Source: Firmicutes bacterium AF25-13AC (GTDB taxonomy: Bacteria > Bacillota > Clostridia > Lachnospirales > Lachnospiraceae). Taken from it: a stretch of DNA of 64,000 nucleotides. A program made the position numbers and the translations under genes. Location of the stretch: NCBI GenBank assembly GCA_003478935.1, contig QUFP01000002.1, positions 62,001 to 126,000 of the forward strand, written 5' to 3'. Position 1 is the stretch's first letter. Each line of letters opens with the position of its first letter. The notes beneath the pieces were generated by a model that worked only from the letters and a program-made list of their open reading frames with translations, was not told the DNA's origin and made no database searches. Shown here piece by piece: positions 42,313 to 52,356 of this stretch.

Positions 42313-44472
42313 ATGGAATATTGTTTTGATTCGATATTTGTAAAAAACGGAAAAATATTTGCAACTGGTTGGGCTGTGTCATCTGTTGCGGAGAATGAAA
42401 TTGAAATTACAGTTACCGATGAGAAAAAGACACCAGTTGATGCAATCGTTACATGGGCAGCAAGACCAGATGTAGGTCTTGCTAAATATGGCGATCCAAA
42501 GGCAGGCCATGTTGGAATCTTTCTTGAGATTCCATTTCACGGTCAGCATCTGGTAACAGTTCATTTTAAGGAAAAGAATGCACAGGGAAATGTTATTTCT
42601 GAGCAAAGTCTTCCGTTAAATCCAGCATTGATTGCAACGAGAAAGTTTTTAAAGGAAAGCAAGGCACAGTACGTAAGTACAAAGAAAAGTCTGATTTGGC
42701 TAAAAAAGAAGCTGACAGGAAATGAGTATGCTGATTACGATACATGGCTTCGTATTATGCGTGTCAGCAGACAGGAGCTTTTTGCACAGCGTAAAACAAA
42801 ATTTTCGTATGCACCGAAGTTCTCTGTTGTTGTTCCGCTTTATCATACTCCGGCAAAATTTTTAAAGGATTTGGTGCGCTCTATGATGTACCAAAGCTAT
42901 GCAAACTGGGAGCTGTGTCTTGTAAATGCATCTCCAGAGGATGTACATCTGACATCACTATTAGAAAACTGGGCAATGAGAGATAAGCGTATCAGGGTGA
43001 TTCGTCTTGAAAAAAATCTTGGAATTGCACAAAACACAAATGCTGGTATTGCCGCATCAACAGGTGAGTTTATAGCTTTCCTGGATCATGATGATTTTCT
43101 GGAGCCAGATGCACTATTTTGCTACGCGGATGCACTAAATAAAGACAAGACGATTGATGTATTCTACAGTGATGAGGATAAGACAGATGAGTATGCAGCT
43201 CATTATTTTTATCCGCATTTCAAGTCTGATTTTAATATCGATTTGCTCCATGCAAATAATTATATGTGCCATTTTCTTGCAGTGAGAAAATCACTTGTAG
43301 ACACTGTAGGAGGACTGAACGAGAAATTTGACGGTGCACAGGATTATGATTTTGTGATTCGTCTGACGGAGCATACTAAAAAAATCTATCATTGTCCGCG
43401 TATTTTGTATCATTGGCGCTGCTCAAATCAGTCAACTGCAGCAAGTCAGGGAAACAAGATGTATGCAATTCATGCAGGAAAGGCAGCCTTAAATGCACAT
43501 TATAAGCGTCTTGGCTGGAATGCACGTGCACAGGAAGGTGCGGTTGATGGTTGGTATCAGACAAAGTTTACATTAAAAGAAGAGCCGCTTGTATCTATCC
43601 TGATTCCTAATAAGGACCACACAGACGATTTAGATGTATGCCTAAATTCATTTTTTGAGCGTGCTGACTATCAAAATTATGAGTTTATTATCATTGAAAA
43701 TAATAGTGTATTGCCGGAAACTTTTGCTTACTATGAAAAGATTGAAAAGGAGCATGACAACGTAAAGGTTGTGTATTGGGAAGCTGGCTTTAATTACTCT
43801 GCAATCAACAACTTTGGCTTTAAGTTTGCAAAGGGTGATTATATCATGCTGCTGAATAATGATGTTGAGCTTATAACACCTGATATTTTCCAGAGTATGT
43901 TAGGCTTTTGCATGCGTCCTGAGGTTGGTATTGTTGGTGCAAAACTGTTATACAATGATCATACCGTTCAGCATGCCGGTGTTTTGGTAGGCGCTGGCGG
44001 ACTGGCAGATCATGTCTTTAAGGGTATTCATGAGGATGATCCAGGTTACATGGGAAGAGCTATTTCTTCACAGGATGTGTCAGCAGTTACAGCAGCATGT
44101 CTTCTTGTAAAAAGATCAGTATATGAGGAAGTAGGCGGACTTGAAGATGAGTTCCAGGTTGCGTTTAATGATGTTGATTTTTGTCTGAAGGTAAGAAAAG
44201 CTGGTTATCTTATTGTATATGATGCCGATGTAAAACTTTTCCACTATGAGTCAAAATCAAGAGGTATGGAAGATACGACAGAGCGTTTCATTCGTTTTGG
44301 AAACGAGATGATGCTTTTAAATTCAAAGTGGGATATTTTGTCAACTTTTGTTGATCCATATTATAACCCGAATTTGTCTTATCTGGAGTATTACAAAATT
44401 AACCATACTATAAAAGAAGCGCGTAAGCAGCAGCTGATTGCGCGAGGAGAATATTCAGCATCAAAAAAATAA
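42313..44472 (+). CDS. Double-GT2 glycosyltransferase, paralog B
   Basis: A 719-aa paralog of the preceding gene with the same layout: N-terminal module (FDSIFVKNGKIFATGWA), GT2-I (PKFSVVVPLYHTP, FLDHDDFLEPDALF, YSDEDKTD, FDGAQDYDFVIR) and GT2-II (LVSILIPNKDHTDDL, MLLNNDVEL, AVTAACLLVKR, FNDVDFCLKVRK). ATG 42313 is preferred over 42286 because AAAGGA precedes it and the N-terminus then aligns with paralog A. The pair probably arose by tandem duplication and diverged in acceptor or donor specificity. Confidence 0.92.
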   Translation: MEYCFDSIFVKNGKIFATGWAVSSVAENEIEITVTDEKKTPVDAIVTWAARPDVGLAKYGDPKAGHVGIFLEIPFHGQHLVTVHFKEKNAQGNVISEQSLPLNPALIATRKFLKESKAQYVSTKKSLIWLKKKLTGNEYADYDTWLRIMRVSRQELFAQRKTKFSYAPKFSVVVPLYHTPAKFLKDLVRSMMYQSYANWELCLVNASPEDVHLTSLLENWAMRDKRIRVIRLEKNLGIAQNTNAGIAASTGEFIAFLDHDDFLEPDALFCYADALNKDKTIDVFYSDEDKTDEYAAHYFYPHFKSDFNIDLLHANNYMCHFLAVRKSLVDTVGGLNEKFDGAQDYDFVIRLTEHTKKIYHCPRILYHWRCSNQSTAASQGNKMYAIHAGKAALNAHYKRLGWNARAQEGAVDGWYQTKFTLKEEPLVSILIPNKDHTDDLDVCLNSFFERADYQNYEFIIIENNSVLPETFAYYEKIEKEHDNVKVVYWEAGFNYSAINNFGFKFAKGDYIMLLNNDVELITPDIFQSMLGFCMRPEVGIVGAKLLYNDHTVQHAGVLVGAGGLADHVFKGIHEDDPGYMGRAISSQDVSAVTAACLLVKRSVYEEVGGLEDEFQVAFNDVDFCLKVRKAGYLIVYDADVKLFHYESKSRGMEDTTERFIRFGNEMMLLNSKWDILSTFVDPYYNPNLSYLEYYKINHTIKEARKQQLIARGEYSASKK

Positions 44473-44496
44473 TTGTGGAAAGGCATGGGTAGCAGA

Positions 44497-45474
44497 ATGG
44501 AAAAGAAAGTAACGATTGTCATTCCGAACTATAATGGAAAGCGTTTTTTAGATGATTGCCTTTCTTCATTGGAGCGTCAGACAAGCAAGGATTTTGAGAC
44601 GCTTGTGATTGACAATGCATCGCAGGATGACAGTGTTTCTTATATAAGAGAACATTATCCGTGGGTAAAGATTGCAGTAATGAGACACAATCTTGGCTTT
44701 TCCGGAGGTGTCAATGTGGGAATTGGCATGTGCACGACACCATATGTACTGTTGTTAAATAACGATACACGTTCCTTCCCGAAGATGGTAGAGGAACTGA
44801 TAAAGACAATGGAATCAGCTGATGATATTTTTTCTGTAAGCTGCAAGATGATTCAGTTTCATGACCATGAAAAGATGGATGATGCTGGTGATCTTTACAC
44901 TTGTCTTGGCTGGGCATTTCAGCGAGGTGTGGGTCAGCCAGTTGGTGACTATCGTGAGCCGGCTGAAGTTTTTTCAGCTTGTGCAGGTGCTGCTATGTAC
45001 CGAAGAGAACTGTTTGCAAAGGTAGGATTATTTGATGAACTGCATTTTGCGTATTTAGAGGATCTAGATCTTGGCTATAGGGCGAAGATTCAGGGATATC
45101 GAAATGTATATTGTCCGACAGCAAAGGTATACCATGTGGGCAGTGGAACAAGCGGTTCTAAATATAATAGTTTCAAGGTAAAGCTTTCTGCACGAAATTC
45201 AGTGTATGTCAACTATAAGAATATGCCGCTGCCACAGCTTATTTTAAATGCACCGGCATTGGTAGCAGGATATTTTGTAAAATGGTGTTTCTTTATGAAG
45301 ATCGGCTTTGGAAAGGATTATGTCGATGGATTAAAGGAAGGAATCTCAACTAGAAAAAAATGTAAAAAGGTATTTTTTAGAGGAAGAGATATACGAAATT
45401 ATTGGCAGATACAAAAGGAACTGTGGGAAAATACAATTACGTATATTATAGAGCTGGCAAAGCGAAAGCTATAA
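44497..45474 (+). CDS. GT2 glycosyltransferase
   Basis: A ~325-aa single-domain GT2 enzyme: VTIVIPNYNGKRFLDDCLSSL, LVIDNASQDDSV, HNLGFSGGVNVGI, LLLNNDTRS, CAGAAMYRRELF and FAYLEDLDLGYRAKI. The C-terminal ~80 residues hold a hydrophobic patch (LILNAPALVAGYFVKWCFF) that may bind the membrane. Start candidates are ATG 44497 and ATG 44485; TTG 44473 abuts the upstream stop. It adds a sugar to the lipid-linked chain; donor unknown. Confidence 0.9.
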   Translation: MEKKVTIVIPNYNGKRFLDDCLSSLERQTSKDFETLVIDNASQDDSVSYIREHYPWVKIAVMRHNLGFSGGVNVGIGMCTTPYVLLLNNDTRSFPKMVEELIKTMESADDIFSVSCKMIQFHDHEKMDDAGDLYTCLGWAFQRGVGQPVGDYREPAEVFSACAGAAMYRRELFAKVGLFDELHFAYLEDLDLGYRAKIQGYRNVYCPTAKVYHVGSGTSGSKYNSFKVKLSARNSVYVNYKNMPLPQLILNAPALVAGYFVKWCFFMKIGFGKDYVDGLKEGISTRKKCKKVFFRGRDIRNYWQIQKELWENTITYIIELAKRKL

Positions 45475-45524
45475 GCAGAATAGTTACGTTTTTCTTACAA
45501 TTTCAAAATACAGGAAATTTGGGG

Positions 45525-45553
45525 TTGTACTTTTGGCAATTTTCAAGTATGAT
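45525..45553 (+). promoter_or_regulatory. Internal promoter before the initiating glycosyl transferase
   Basis: TTGTAC (45525-45530) and TATGAT (45548-45553), 17-bp spacer, in the 154-bp gap after the last GT2 gene. It may uncouple chain initiation from the upstream genes. Confidence 0.5.
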
Positions 45554-45628
45554 AGGTACGGCTTTTGACAGTTTTTCTTTATCAAAGGCTTACATGCTGC
45601 TTAAAAAGCAGTTCCTGAAAGGGTTTTT

Positions 45629-47044
45629 ATGAATACAGGAAAACAACAAACCTATACGGCAGTAAGTGTTGTGATTGATGCAATTGTGCTGACCGTATCT
45701 TACGTGATCAGTTATCTGATCCAGTTTGCACTTCAAAATAATCTGGCGCCATTTGACAGCCGTAATTACTGGCCGCCGCTTATGATTATTGTTATAAGCT
45801 ATCTGATGCTGTATGCGTTCTTCCATATATATGGTTCGTTTCGCATGACAGGAAGAAGAAAAGAGGCAGTTTTAATCGGCAAAGTAAATATTATTGGCGC
45901 ATTGATTTTATTTGCCGTATTCTTTGTGATTTCAAACACAGAGGGCTACAACTGGATTGTTGGCTTTTCGCGAATGATGATTTTATGGATGACCATTTTA
46001 AATACAATATTTATGGTTGTCTGGAGAAATATATTCCGATTCATCCTGATGAAGCTTGGAAACAGCCGCTTCAACCGAAAACCAGTATTGATTGTCGGTT
46101 ACAGTCAGGCAGCAGAGGCTTATATTGAACGTGTTATGACGCATAAGCAGTGGGGATATGATATTCTAGGTATCTTAGATGATCATTTACACACAAATGA
46201 GTCAGTGAGGGGCATTTCAGTTCTTGGTCCAATAGAGTCTTTGGAGGAATATCTTTCAAAAAATATTGCAGAGAGCATCATCATTACATTGAAGCTAAAG
46301 GAATACGACCGTCTCGAGGAGATCGTTCATGTTTGTGAGAAATCAGGTGTTCACACTGAGTTTGTTCCAGATTATAACGATATCATCTCCACGAAGCCAT
46401 ATACGGTTGATTTTCTTGGCCTTCCGCTTATCCATATACGCCATGTACCGCTTATGGAGGCAGGAAATGCATTTATAAAGCGTGCGATGGATATTGTAGG
46501 ATCGCTGCTTTGCATAGTCTTGTTTTCACCAATTATGCTGGCAGCTGCTATTGCAGTAAAGTTAAGCTCACCGGGACCGCTCATTTTTAAGCAGGAGCGT
46601 GTCGGGCTTCACAATCGTACATTCAAAATGTATAAGTTTCGTTCAATGACTGTTCAGAAGGCTTCCGAGGAGGTAAGCAAATGGACGACAAAGAACGATG
46701 TGAGAGTGACTCCGGTTGGCCGATTTATAAGGAAAACAAGTATTGATGAGCTTCCACAGCTCTTTAATGTTTTAAAGGGCGATATGAGCCTGATTGGTCC
46801 GCGTCCGGAACGACCGTTTTTTGTCGATAAGTTTAAGGAAGAGATTCCACGTTACATGATTAAGCATCAGGTTCGTCCAGGTATGACTGGATGGGCACAG
46901 GTGAATGGTCTTCGAGGAGATACATCCATTCGTAAGCGCATTGAACTTGATCTTTTCTACATTGAAAACTGGAGTGTCAGCTTTGATATCCGGATTTTAT
47001 TCTTGACTGTATTTAAAGGCTTTGTCAATAAGAATGCATATTAA
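45629..47044 (+). CDS. Undecaprenyl-phosphate glycosyl-1-phosphate transferase (WcaJ/WbaP-like)
   Basis: A 471-aa initiating enzyme that moves a sugar-1-phosphate to undecaprenyl phosphate. Four N-terminal helices, a Rossmann CoA-binding-like middle ([15 protein letters not shown]) and the C-terminal bacterial sugar-transferase domain with [60 protein letters not shown] and [15 protein letters not shown]. This is the standard length for polyprenyl glucose-phosphotransferases. Sugar (glucose or galactose) not decidable. Confidence 0.95.
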   Translation: MNTGKQQTYTAVSVVIDAIVLTVSYVISYLIQFALQNNLAPFDSRNYWPPLMIIVISYLMLYAFFHIYGSFRMTGRRKEAVLIGKVNIIGALILFAVFFVISNTEGYNWIVGFSRMMILWMTILNTIFMVVWRNIFRFILMKLGNSRFNRKPVLIVGYSQAAEAYIERVMTHKQWGYDILGILDDHLHTNESVRGISVLGPIESLEEYLSKNIAESIIITLKLKEYDRLEEIVHVCEKSGVHTEFVPDYNDIISTKPYTVDFLGLPLIHIRHVPLMEAGNAFIKRAMDIVGSLLCIVLFSPIMLAAAIAVKLSSPGPLIFKQERVGLHNRTFKMYKFRSMTVQKASEEVSKWTTKNDVRVTPVGRFIRKTSIDELPQLFNVLKGDMSLIGPRPERPFFVDKFKEEIPRYMIKHQVRPGMTGWAQVNGLRGDTSIRKRIELDLFYIENWSVSFDIRILFLTVFKGFVNKNAY

Positions 47045-47094
47045 AAAAATAGTACCTGTATAGATGGCAGGCTACAGAAAGGCATAATAAGAAA

Positions 47095-48396
47095 ATGGCT
47101 GAAAAACGTTCCTCAATGAAAAACAAAAGAGAGCAGCAGAGAAAAAAGGCTGCTAAGGCAAGAAGAGTCAGACGAACTCTTTTAGTAATTACAGAGTTCC
47201 TTCTTGTCTGTGCACTTTCTATTTGCTGTTATGCAGTTAGTATTCTCAACACGATGCAGCGTTCAACAATTAATCAGAAAGAAATTTACGTAGCAACGTT
47301 TGCAAATAATGGAGATAATGATCAGCAGGAGGAGGCGCAGACAGCCACGACGGAGCCGCAAAGCAAGGAACAGGAAAAAGAGTCTGAAAAATCTGGTGAG
47401 CAGGAAAGTGTGCCAGAGTCTTCATCTGCAAAGCCTGGAAGTGTGATCAATGTAAGTGAGGTTACACAGGCTACGACAGTCGATGATATTTTAAGTCATC
47501 AGGAAACAGTAAATGGTTACTGGAATATTTTATTAGTTGGTGTTGATGCAAGAGATCAGGCTAATCTTGGCGGTGGAAATGGTGTTCAGTCTGACGTTAT
47601 GATGATCTGCAGCATCAATGTAAAAACAAAGGAAGTTAAGCTGGTGTCTATTTATCGTGATACACTTCTTAAGATGTATTCAAGAGATGAATTTGACCTT
47701 GCAAATTCTGAGTTTGCAAAGGGAAGCGACACTGATATGATCAGTATGATCAATATGAATCTTGATCTTCAGATTCAGGATGTTGTTGTAGTTAACTGGG
47801 CAGCACTTATTCGTGTTATTGATGCGATCGGCGGCATTTATCTTGATATCACTCCGGAAGAAGTTGAAAAGGGATATATTACAGGTTACATCACGGAGAT
47901 CGAGGAGGCAACAGGTATCTGGCAGCCTCAGCTGACACAGGCAGGTTATCAGCTTTGTAATGGTGTATATGCAGTTGCATATTGTCGTAACCGTTATACG
48001 ACAGGTATGGATATGGGAAGAACAAGCCGTCAGCGTGAAGTAATCGATAAGATGCTTCAGCAGGCAAAGGTAGCGTCACCATCAGCACTTCTTACAGCAG
48101 TGCGCTATGCGTGTCCAAATATCAATACAACGCTGTCGAATGATGAATTGTTTGCTCTGGCAGCAGATGTAAACAGCTATAGTATTACTGATACAGAAGG
48201 ATTCCCGTATACGTATGATCTGACACTTGGAACGCTTGGTGTCTTTGGTGTAAAGGATTCATTAGTCTGCACTGATCTGGCAGGAGATGTAAAGAAGCTT
48301 CACACATATTTGTTTGGCGATGATGGATATGAACCATCTCAGACAGTAAAAGACATTAGCTATACCATTCAGAAAGCATTTGGAGTCGGACAGTAA
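47095..48396 (+). CDS. LytR-CpsA-Psr (LCP) family ligase
   Basis: A 433-aa membrane-anchored enzyme that attaches undecaprenyl-linked glycopolymers to peptidoglycan. A basic head, one helix (LLVITEFLLVCALSICCY), an acidic low-complexity linker (QEEAQTATTEPQSKEQEKESE) and the LCP domain from ~135 (NILLVGVDARDQ, QSDVMMI, LVSIYRDTLLKM, GMDMGRTSRQREV). All conserved Arg/Asp residues of the active site are present, unlike the LCP domain at 19.6 kb. It ends the polysaccharide cluster and fits its last step. Confidence 0.93.
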   Translation: MAEKRSSMKNKREQQRKKAAKARRVRRTLLVITEFLLVCALSICCYAVSILNTMQRSTINQKEIYVATFANNGDNDQQEEAQTATTEPQSKEQEKESEKSGEQESVPESSSAKPGSVINVSEVTQATTVDDILSHQETVNGYWNILLVGVDARDQANLGGGNGVQSDVMMICSINVKTKEVKLVSIYRDTLLKMYSRDEFDLANSEFAKGSDTDMISMINMNLDLQIQDVVVVNWAALIRVIDAIGGIYLDITPEEVEKGYITGYITEIEEATGIWQPQLTQAGYQLCNGVYAVAYCRNRYTTGMDMGRTSRQREVIDKMLQQAKVASPSALLTAVRYACPNINTTLSNDELFALAADVNSYSITDTEGFPYTYDLTLGTLGVFGVKDSLVCTDLAGDVKKLHTYLFGDDGYEPSQTVKDISYTIQKAFGVGQ

Positions 48397-48417
48397 ATAC
48401 AGAAACGATATAAAGTT

Positions 48418-48463
48418 AAAAAGCCTTGTATATCACAAATATGTGGTATATGGGGCTTTTTTT
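48418..48463 (+). terminator. Terminator of the polysaccharide cluster
   Basis: A 13-bp stem rich in G-U pairs (48424-48436 with 48443-48455), extended by AGCC-side pairs and A/T flanks, ending in seven T. Confidence 0.8.
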
Positions 48464-48578
48464 CACGAATGCTTAAAGAAAAGTACACAATTTAAACACA
48501 GATCACTGATAGTATATAGACATAACAAAGAAACAAAGCCAAGCTAAATGCAAGGCTTATTATATAGGAGGTTCTACT

Positions 48579-50000
48579 ATGATGTATCCAGAAACCAATT
48601 TTAATTATGACAACAATAATGAAAATAAAGGAAATAGAAAGCAGAGAAGACAAAATAAGTCAAGAAGAAATCTGCACAAGGCAGCAGCAGTTCTTGCAGG
48701 TGTTGCAGTTATTGGCGGAAGCTTCTGGGGCGGATCACTTCTGACACAGAACACAGAAAATACCGTTCAGGCAGCATCCACAATGAATCTTTCAAAGGAT
48801 GAGACAACACCTGATATTGTGGCATCTTCCCTTACTGATTATTCAGATCTGGCCGCACAGTGCCTGCCGCAGGTTGTTTCTGTAACAAATGTAATTGAAG
48901 TTACCAGTACATCAAACGGTGGTTCTGATCTCTTTAATTTCTTCTATGGAAATGGTCAGAATCAGAACCAGACATCAACACAGGAGTCTGAGGCATATGG
49001 TTCAGGTGTAATTATCGGAAAGACAGAGGATGAGCTTCTGATCGTCACAAATAACCATGTTGCTGTATATGACAAATCAGGTAACACAATGTATTACAGC
49101 TATACAGCTTCCACCAAGGAAAGAAAAGTCACATTTGTTGATGGAACTGAGGTAGAGGCAAACTTAAAGGGTGCCGATTCTGATGCAGATATCGCAGTTT
49201 TGGCAGTAAAGCTGTCTGACATTCCAGAGGATACCTTAAATGCAATTTCTGTTGCTACTATTGACAATTCTGATGATGTTAAGGTTGGTCAGGGTGTCAT
49301 GGCAATCGGAAATGCACTTGGTCTTGGTCAGACTACCACATTTGGTCATGTAAGTGCACTTAACAAGGACGTAACTACATCTGATGATAATGTAACAAGA
49401 AGTATGATGCAGATTGATGCGGCTATCAATGCTGGTAACAGCGGCGGCGGACTGTTTGATGCAAACGGTCATCTGATTGGAATTAACTCTGCAAAGAGCT
49501 CAGGTGAAGGCGTAGAGGGCATGGGATATGCAATTCCTATTTCTTCCGTAGAGGATCTGATCAACAACATGATGAATCAGAAGACAAAAGTTCAGATAGA
49601 TGAGGATCAGAGAGGTTATCTTGGCATTCAGGGCGTTGACGTACCGACTGAGTATGTACAGAGATTTGGTATGCCAGAAGGCGCAATGGTAACGAAGATC
49701 ACAGAGGGAAGCCCGGCATCTGATGCGGGACTGCAGCTGAATGATATCATTACCGCAGTTGATGGACAGAAGGTATCTAGTTTTGAAACACTTAGATCTG
49801 CACTTTCTTACTACGCAGCAGGTGAGAGTGTTACAATCACAGTCCAAAGACCAAACGGCAACCAGTATACAGAGACTCAGATTACTGTAACACTGGCAGA
49901 TCGTTCAACTATTACTGATACGACTGAGGCAGATACAGAGGAGGGTTCTTCCGAAGCAGAGACTCAAGAACCTCAGGTTCAGATGCAGAAGGCACAGTAA
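48579..50000 (+). CDS. htrA: HtrA/DegP-like trypsin-fold serine protease with PDZ domain
   Basis: A 473-aa membrane-anchored quality-control protease. A charged N-terminus and one helix (AAAVLAGVAVIGGSFWGGSLL) lead to the protease domain with catalytic His in VTNNHVAVYD, Asp in SDADIAVLAV and Ser in INAGNSGGGLFD. One PDZ domain follows (RGYLGIQGVDV, SPASDAGLQLNDIITAVDGQKVSSFE). The tail is acidic Glu/Thr/Ser-rich. ATG 48579 follows AGGAGG. It degrades misfolded exported proteins; the preceding gap has only a weak promoter. Confidence 0.95.
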   Translation: MMYPETNFNYDNNNENKGNRKQRRQNKSRRNLHKAAAVLAGVAVIGGSFWGGSLLTQNTENTVQAASTMNLSKDETTPDIVASSLTDYSDLAAQCLPQVVSVTNVIEVTSTSNGGSDLFNFFYGNGQNQNQTSTQESEAYGSGVIIGKTEDELLIVTNNHVAVYDKSGNTMYYSYTASTKERKVTFVDGTEVEANLKGADSDADIAVLAVKLSDIPEDTLNAISVATIDNSDDVKVGQGVMAIGNALGLGQTTTFGHVSALNKDVTTSDDNVTRSMMQIDAAINAGNSGGGLFDANGHLIGINSAKSSGEGVEGMGYAIPISSVEDLINNMMNQKTKVQIDEDQRGYLGIQGVDVPTEYVQRFGMPEGAMVTKITEGSPASDAGLQLNDIITAVDGQKVSSFETLRSALSYYAAGESVTITVQRPNGNQYTETQITVTLADRSTITDTTEADTEEGSSEAETQEPQVQMQKAQ

Positions 50001-50015
50001 ATTTGATTTTACATT

Positions 50016-50048
50016 GGCACATCAGCTTAGAAGGCTGGTGTGCCTTTT
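50016..50048 (+). terminator. Rho-independent terminator after htrA
   Basis: GGCACATCAGC (50016-50026) pairs with GCTGGTGTGCC (50034-50044, one G-U), then TTTTGT. Confidence 0.85.
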
Positions 50049-50145
50049 GTATGTGTCCCGATATCTAGGCAAATGGTTCGAGTGCAATGCATTAGAAACT
50101 TGAATGTGACATAAAAATAGGTAAGACATAAAGAAAGAGTCTGGT

Positions 50146-50844
50146 ATGTCCAAACAGTCAAAAATATACAAAACACAAGTAAATAAAATGCGGAGTATAG
50201 TAGTGCTCTTGTCCATAGCAGTACTTATTTCCTGTGGCTTTTATGTATTGGCAGCAGGAGAGTCTGAGCAAATCGTCTGGCAGAGGGATGAAAAAAAGGT
50301 TGCTATTACATTTGATGATGGCCCGGATGCTAAGACAACAGCGTTATTGCTTGATGGGCTTAAGGCAAGAAAAGTACGTGCCACCTTTTTTGTGATTGGT
50401 GAGAAGGCAGAGCAAAATCCAGAGTTGATTTGCCGTATGAGTGAGGAAGGTCACTTAATTGGAAATCATACATATAGTCATGTTCAGCTGAATATGTTAA
50501 GCAGCAGTCAGGCATGTTCACAGGTAAAGGCAGCAAATGATGTAATTAAGGAGATTACAGGGCAGGAAGTTATTTACTTAAGACCACCGTATGGAGAATG
50601 GGATCATAAAAAAGATTGTCCGCAAAATATGATTGCAGTTTACTGGGATGTTGATCCGCTTGACTGGAAGCGCACAGATACGAAACAGATCGCAGCAGAT
50701 ATTTTGCGTCAGGTTAAGCCGGGGGATATTATTTTATTGCATGATATTTATAAGACAAGTGTGCAGGCTGCCTTTATTGTGATTGATGAATTGCAGCGTC
50801 AGGGATATGAATTTGTTACTGTTGAGGAATTGCTGTTTGCATAG
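50146..50844 (+). CDS. Polysaccharide deacetylase (NodB domain)
   Basis: A 232-aa carbohydrate esterase family 4 enzyme, anchored or secreted by a hydrophobic segment (SIVVLLSIAVLISCGFYVLA). Motifs are VAITFDDGPD (base Asp and metal Asp), HTYSHVQL (metal His pair), RPPYGEWD, and the closing DIILLHDIY. It deacetylates N-acetylated sugars such as peptidoglycan GlcNAc. The start is uncertain: ATG 50146 or ATG 50188 (which begins with Met-Arg-Ser-Ile). Confidence 0.93.
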   Translation: MSKQSKIYKTQVNKMRSIVVLLSIAVLISCGFYVLAAGESEQIVWQRDEKKVAITFDDGPDAKTTALLLDGLKARKVRATFFVIGEKAEQNPELICRMSEEGHLIGNHTYSHVQLNMLSSSQACSQVKAANDVIKEITGQEVIYLRPPYGEWDHKKDCPQNMIAVYWDVDPLDWKRTDTKQIAADILRQVKPGDIILLHDIYKTSVQAAFIVIDELQRQGYEFVTVEELLFA

Positions 50845-50936
50845 TTGTTTTTTGCTGCTAAACGTGCTAAGATTGGATACAGTTCACAAAGAAACTTGCA
50901 AAGTGATTTGCCAGTCTCCACCGTGAATAGTAAGAG

Positions 50937-52291
50937 ATGGACAGGACAATGAGTATGGATTTATTTGATTATATGAGAGAAACTCAGCAAAAGGAATCAC
51001 CGCTTGCGTCGCGTATGCGTCCAAAAACACTTGATGAAGTTGTTGGTCAAAAGCATATCATCGGGAAGAATACGATGCTGTACCGCGCAATTAAGGCAGA
51101 TAAGCTTAGCTCCGTTATTTTTTATGGTCCGCCAGGAACAGGAAAGACAACGCTTGCGATGGTGATCGCCAATACGACAAGCTCTGAGTTTACACAGCTT
51201 AATGCAACTGTAGCCGGAAAAAAAGATATGGAGGACGTAGTAAAGCGTGCAAAAGACCTCAGGGAATGTACGGACGCAGGACTATTCTTTTTATTGATGA
51301 GATTCATCGTTTTAATAAAGGACAGCAGGATTATCTGCTTCCATTTGTAGAGGATGGAACAATCATTTTGATTGGCGCAACGACAGAAAACCCATATTTT
51401 GAGGTAAATCCAGCTCTGATTTCCAGATCCATTATTTTTGAGCTGCACAATTTGGAAAAGGAAGATATCAAAGAGCTGATTAAGCGTGCCGTGAGCGATC
51501 CTGTGCGTGGTATGGGAAGCTATCATGCTATGCTTGATGATGATGCCGCTGAATTTTTAAGTGATGCTGCAAACGGTGATGCACGCGCCGCATTAAATGG
51601 CATTGAGCTTGCAGTGCTGACGACGGATCGCTCTGACGATGGAATGATTCATATCACACTTGATACGGCGCAGGAATGTATTCAAAAGCGTGCTGTGCGT
51701 TACGATAAGAGCGGCGATAATCATTATGATACGATCAGTGCATTTATTAAAAGTATGCGTGGCTCTGATCCTGATGCCGCAGTTTATTATCTGGCGCGCA
51801 TGCTATATGCAGGTGAAGATATCCGCTTTATAGCACGTCGTATCATGATTTGTGCATCGGAGGATGTGGGAAATGCTGATCCTCAGGCACTTGTCGTAGC
51901 AGTTGCGGCTTCTCAGGCCATTGAGCGTATTGGTATGCCAGAAGCGCAGATTATATTGTCACATGCTGCTACTTATGTGGCATGTGCACCAAAGAGCAAT
52001 GCTGCGTATATGGCAATTTCAGAGGCGATGAATTATGTACAGAATCATAAGACACCGCCAGTGCCGTCACATTTGCAGGATACACACTATAAGAGTGCAG
52101 GAAAGCTTGGTCATGGAGATGGATATAAGTATGCGCACGATTATAAAAACCATTATGTGAAACAGCAGTATCTGCCTGATACCATGGAAAATGAGCATTT
52201 TTATCGCCCATCTGAGAATGGATATGAAAGAACGATTGTGCAGCATCTAACACGGCTTCATGCAGAGGCTGAAGACAAAAATAATAAGTAA
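50937..52291 (+). CDS. rarA: Replication-associated recombination protein A (one-base frameshift)
   Basis: RarA/MgsA AAA+ ATPase acting at stalled forks. The first half has RMRPKTLDEVVGQKHI, Walker A GPPGTGKTT and TQLNATVAGKKDMEDVV; the second half has Walker B ILFIDEIHRFNKGQQDYLLPFVEDG, LIGATTENPYFEVNPALISR and the C-terminal tetramerisation region (DEVGNADP-like EDVGNADPQAL). The frames join at 51265-51266, where one A is missing (GAA-ATG read as GA-ATG); repair gives 451 aa, normal for the family. ATG 50937, 50949 and 50955 are all possible starts. Confidence 0.93.
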
Positions 52292-52356
52292 TAATCGGCT
52301 AAATTGACCGATTGTAATAATGAGAACGGACAGACGCAAAGGAAAAAGGAGAAAAA

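Noticed and set aside
45402..45632. Small plus-strand frame between the GT2 and initiating-transferase genes
   Set aside because: Overlaps the GT2 end out of frame, lacks a ribosome site, and its body coincides with a promoter.
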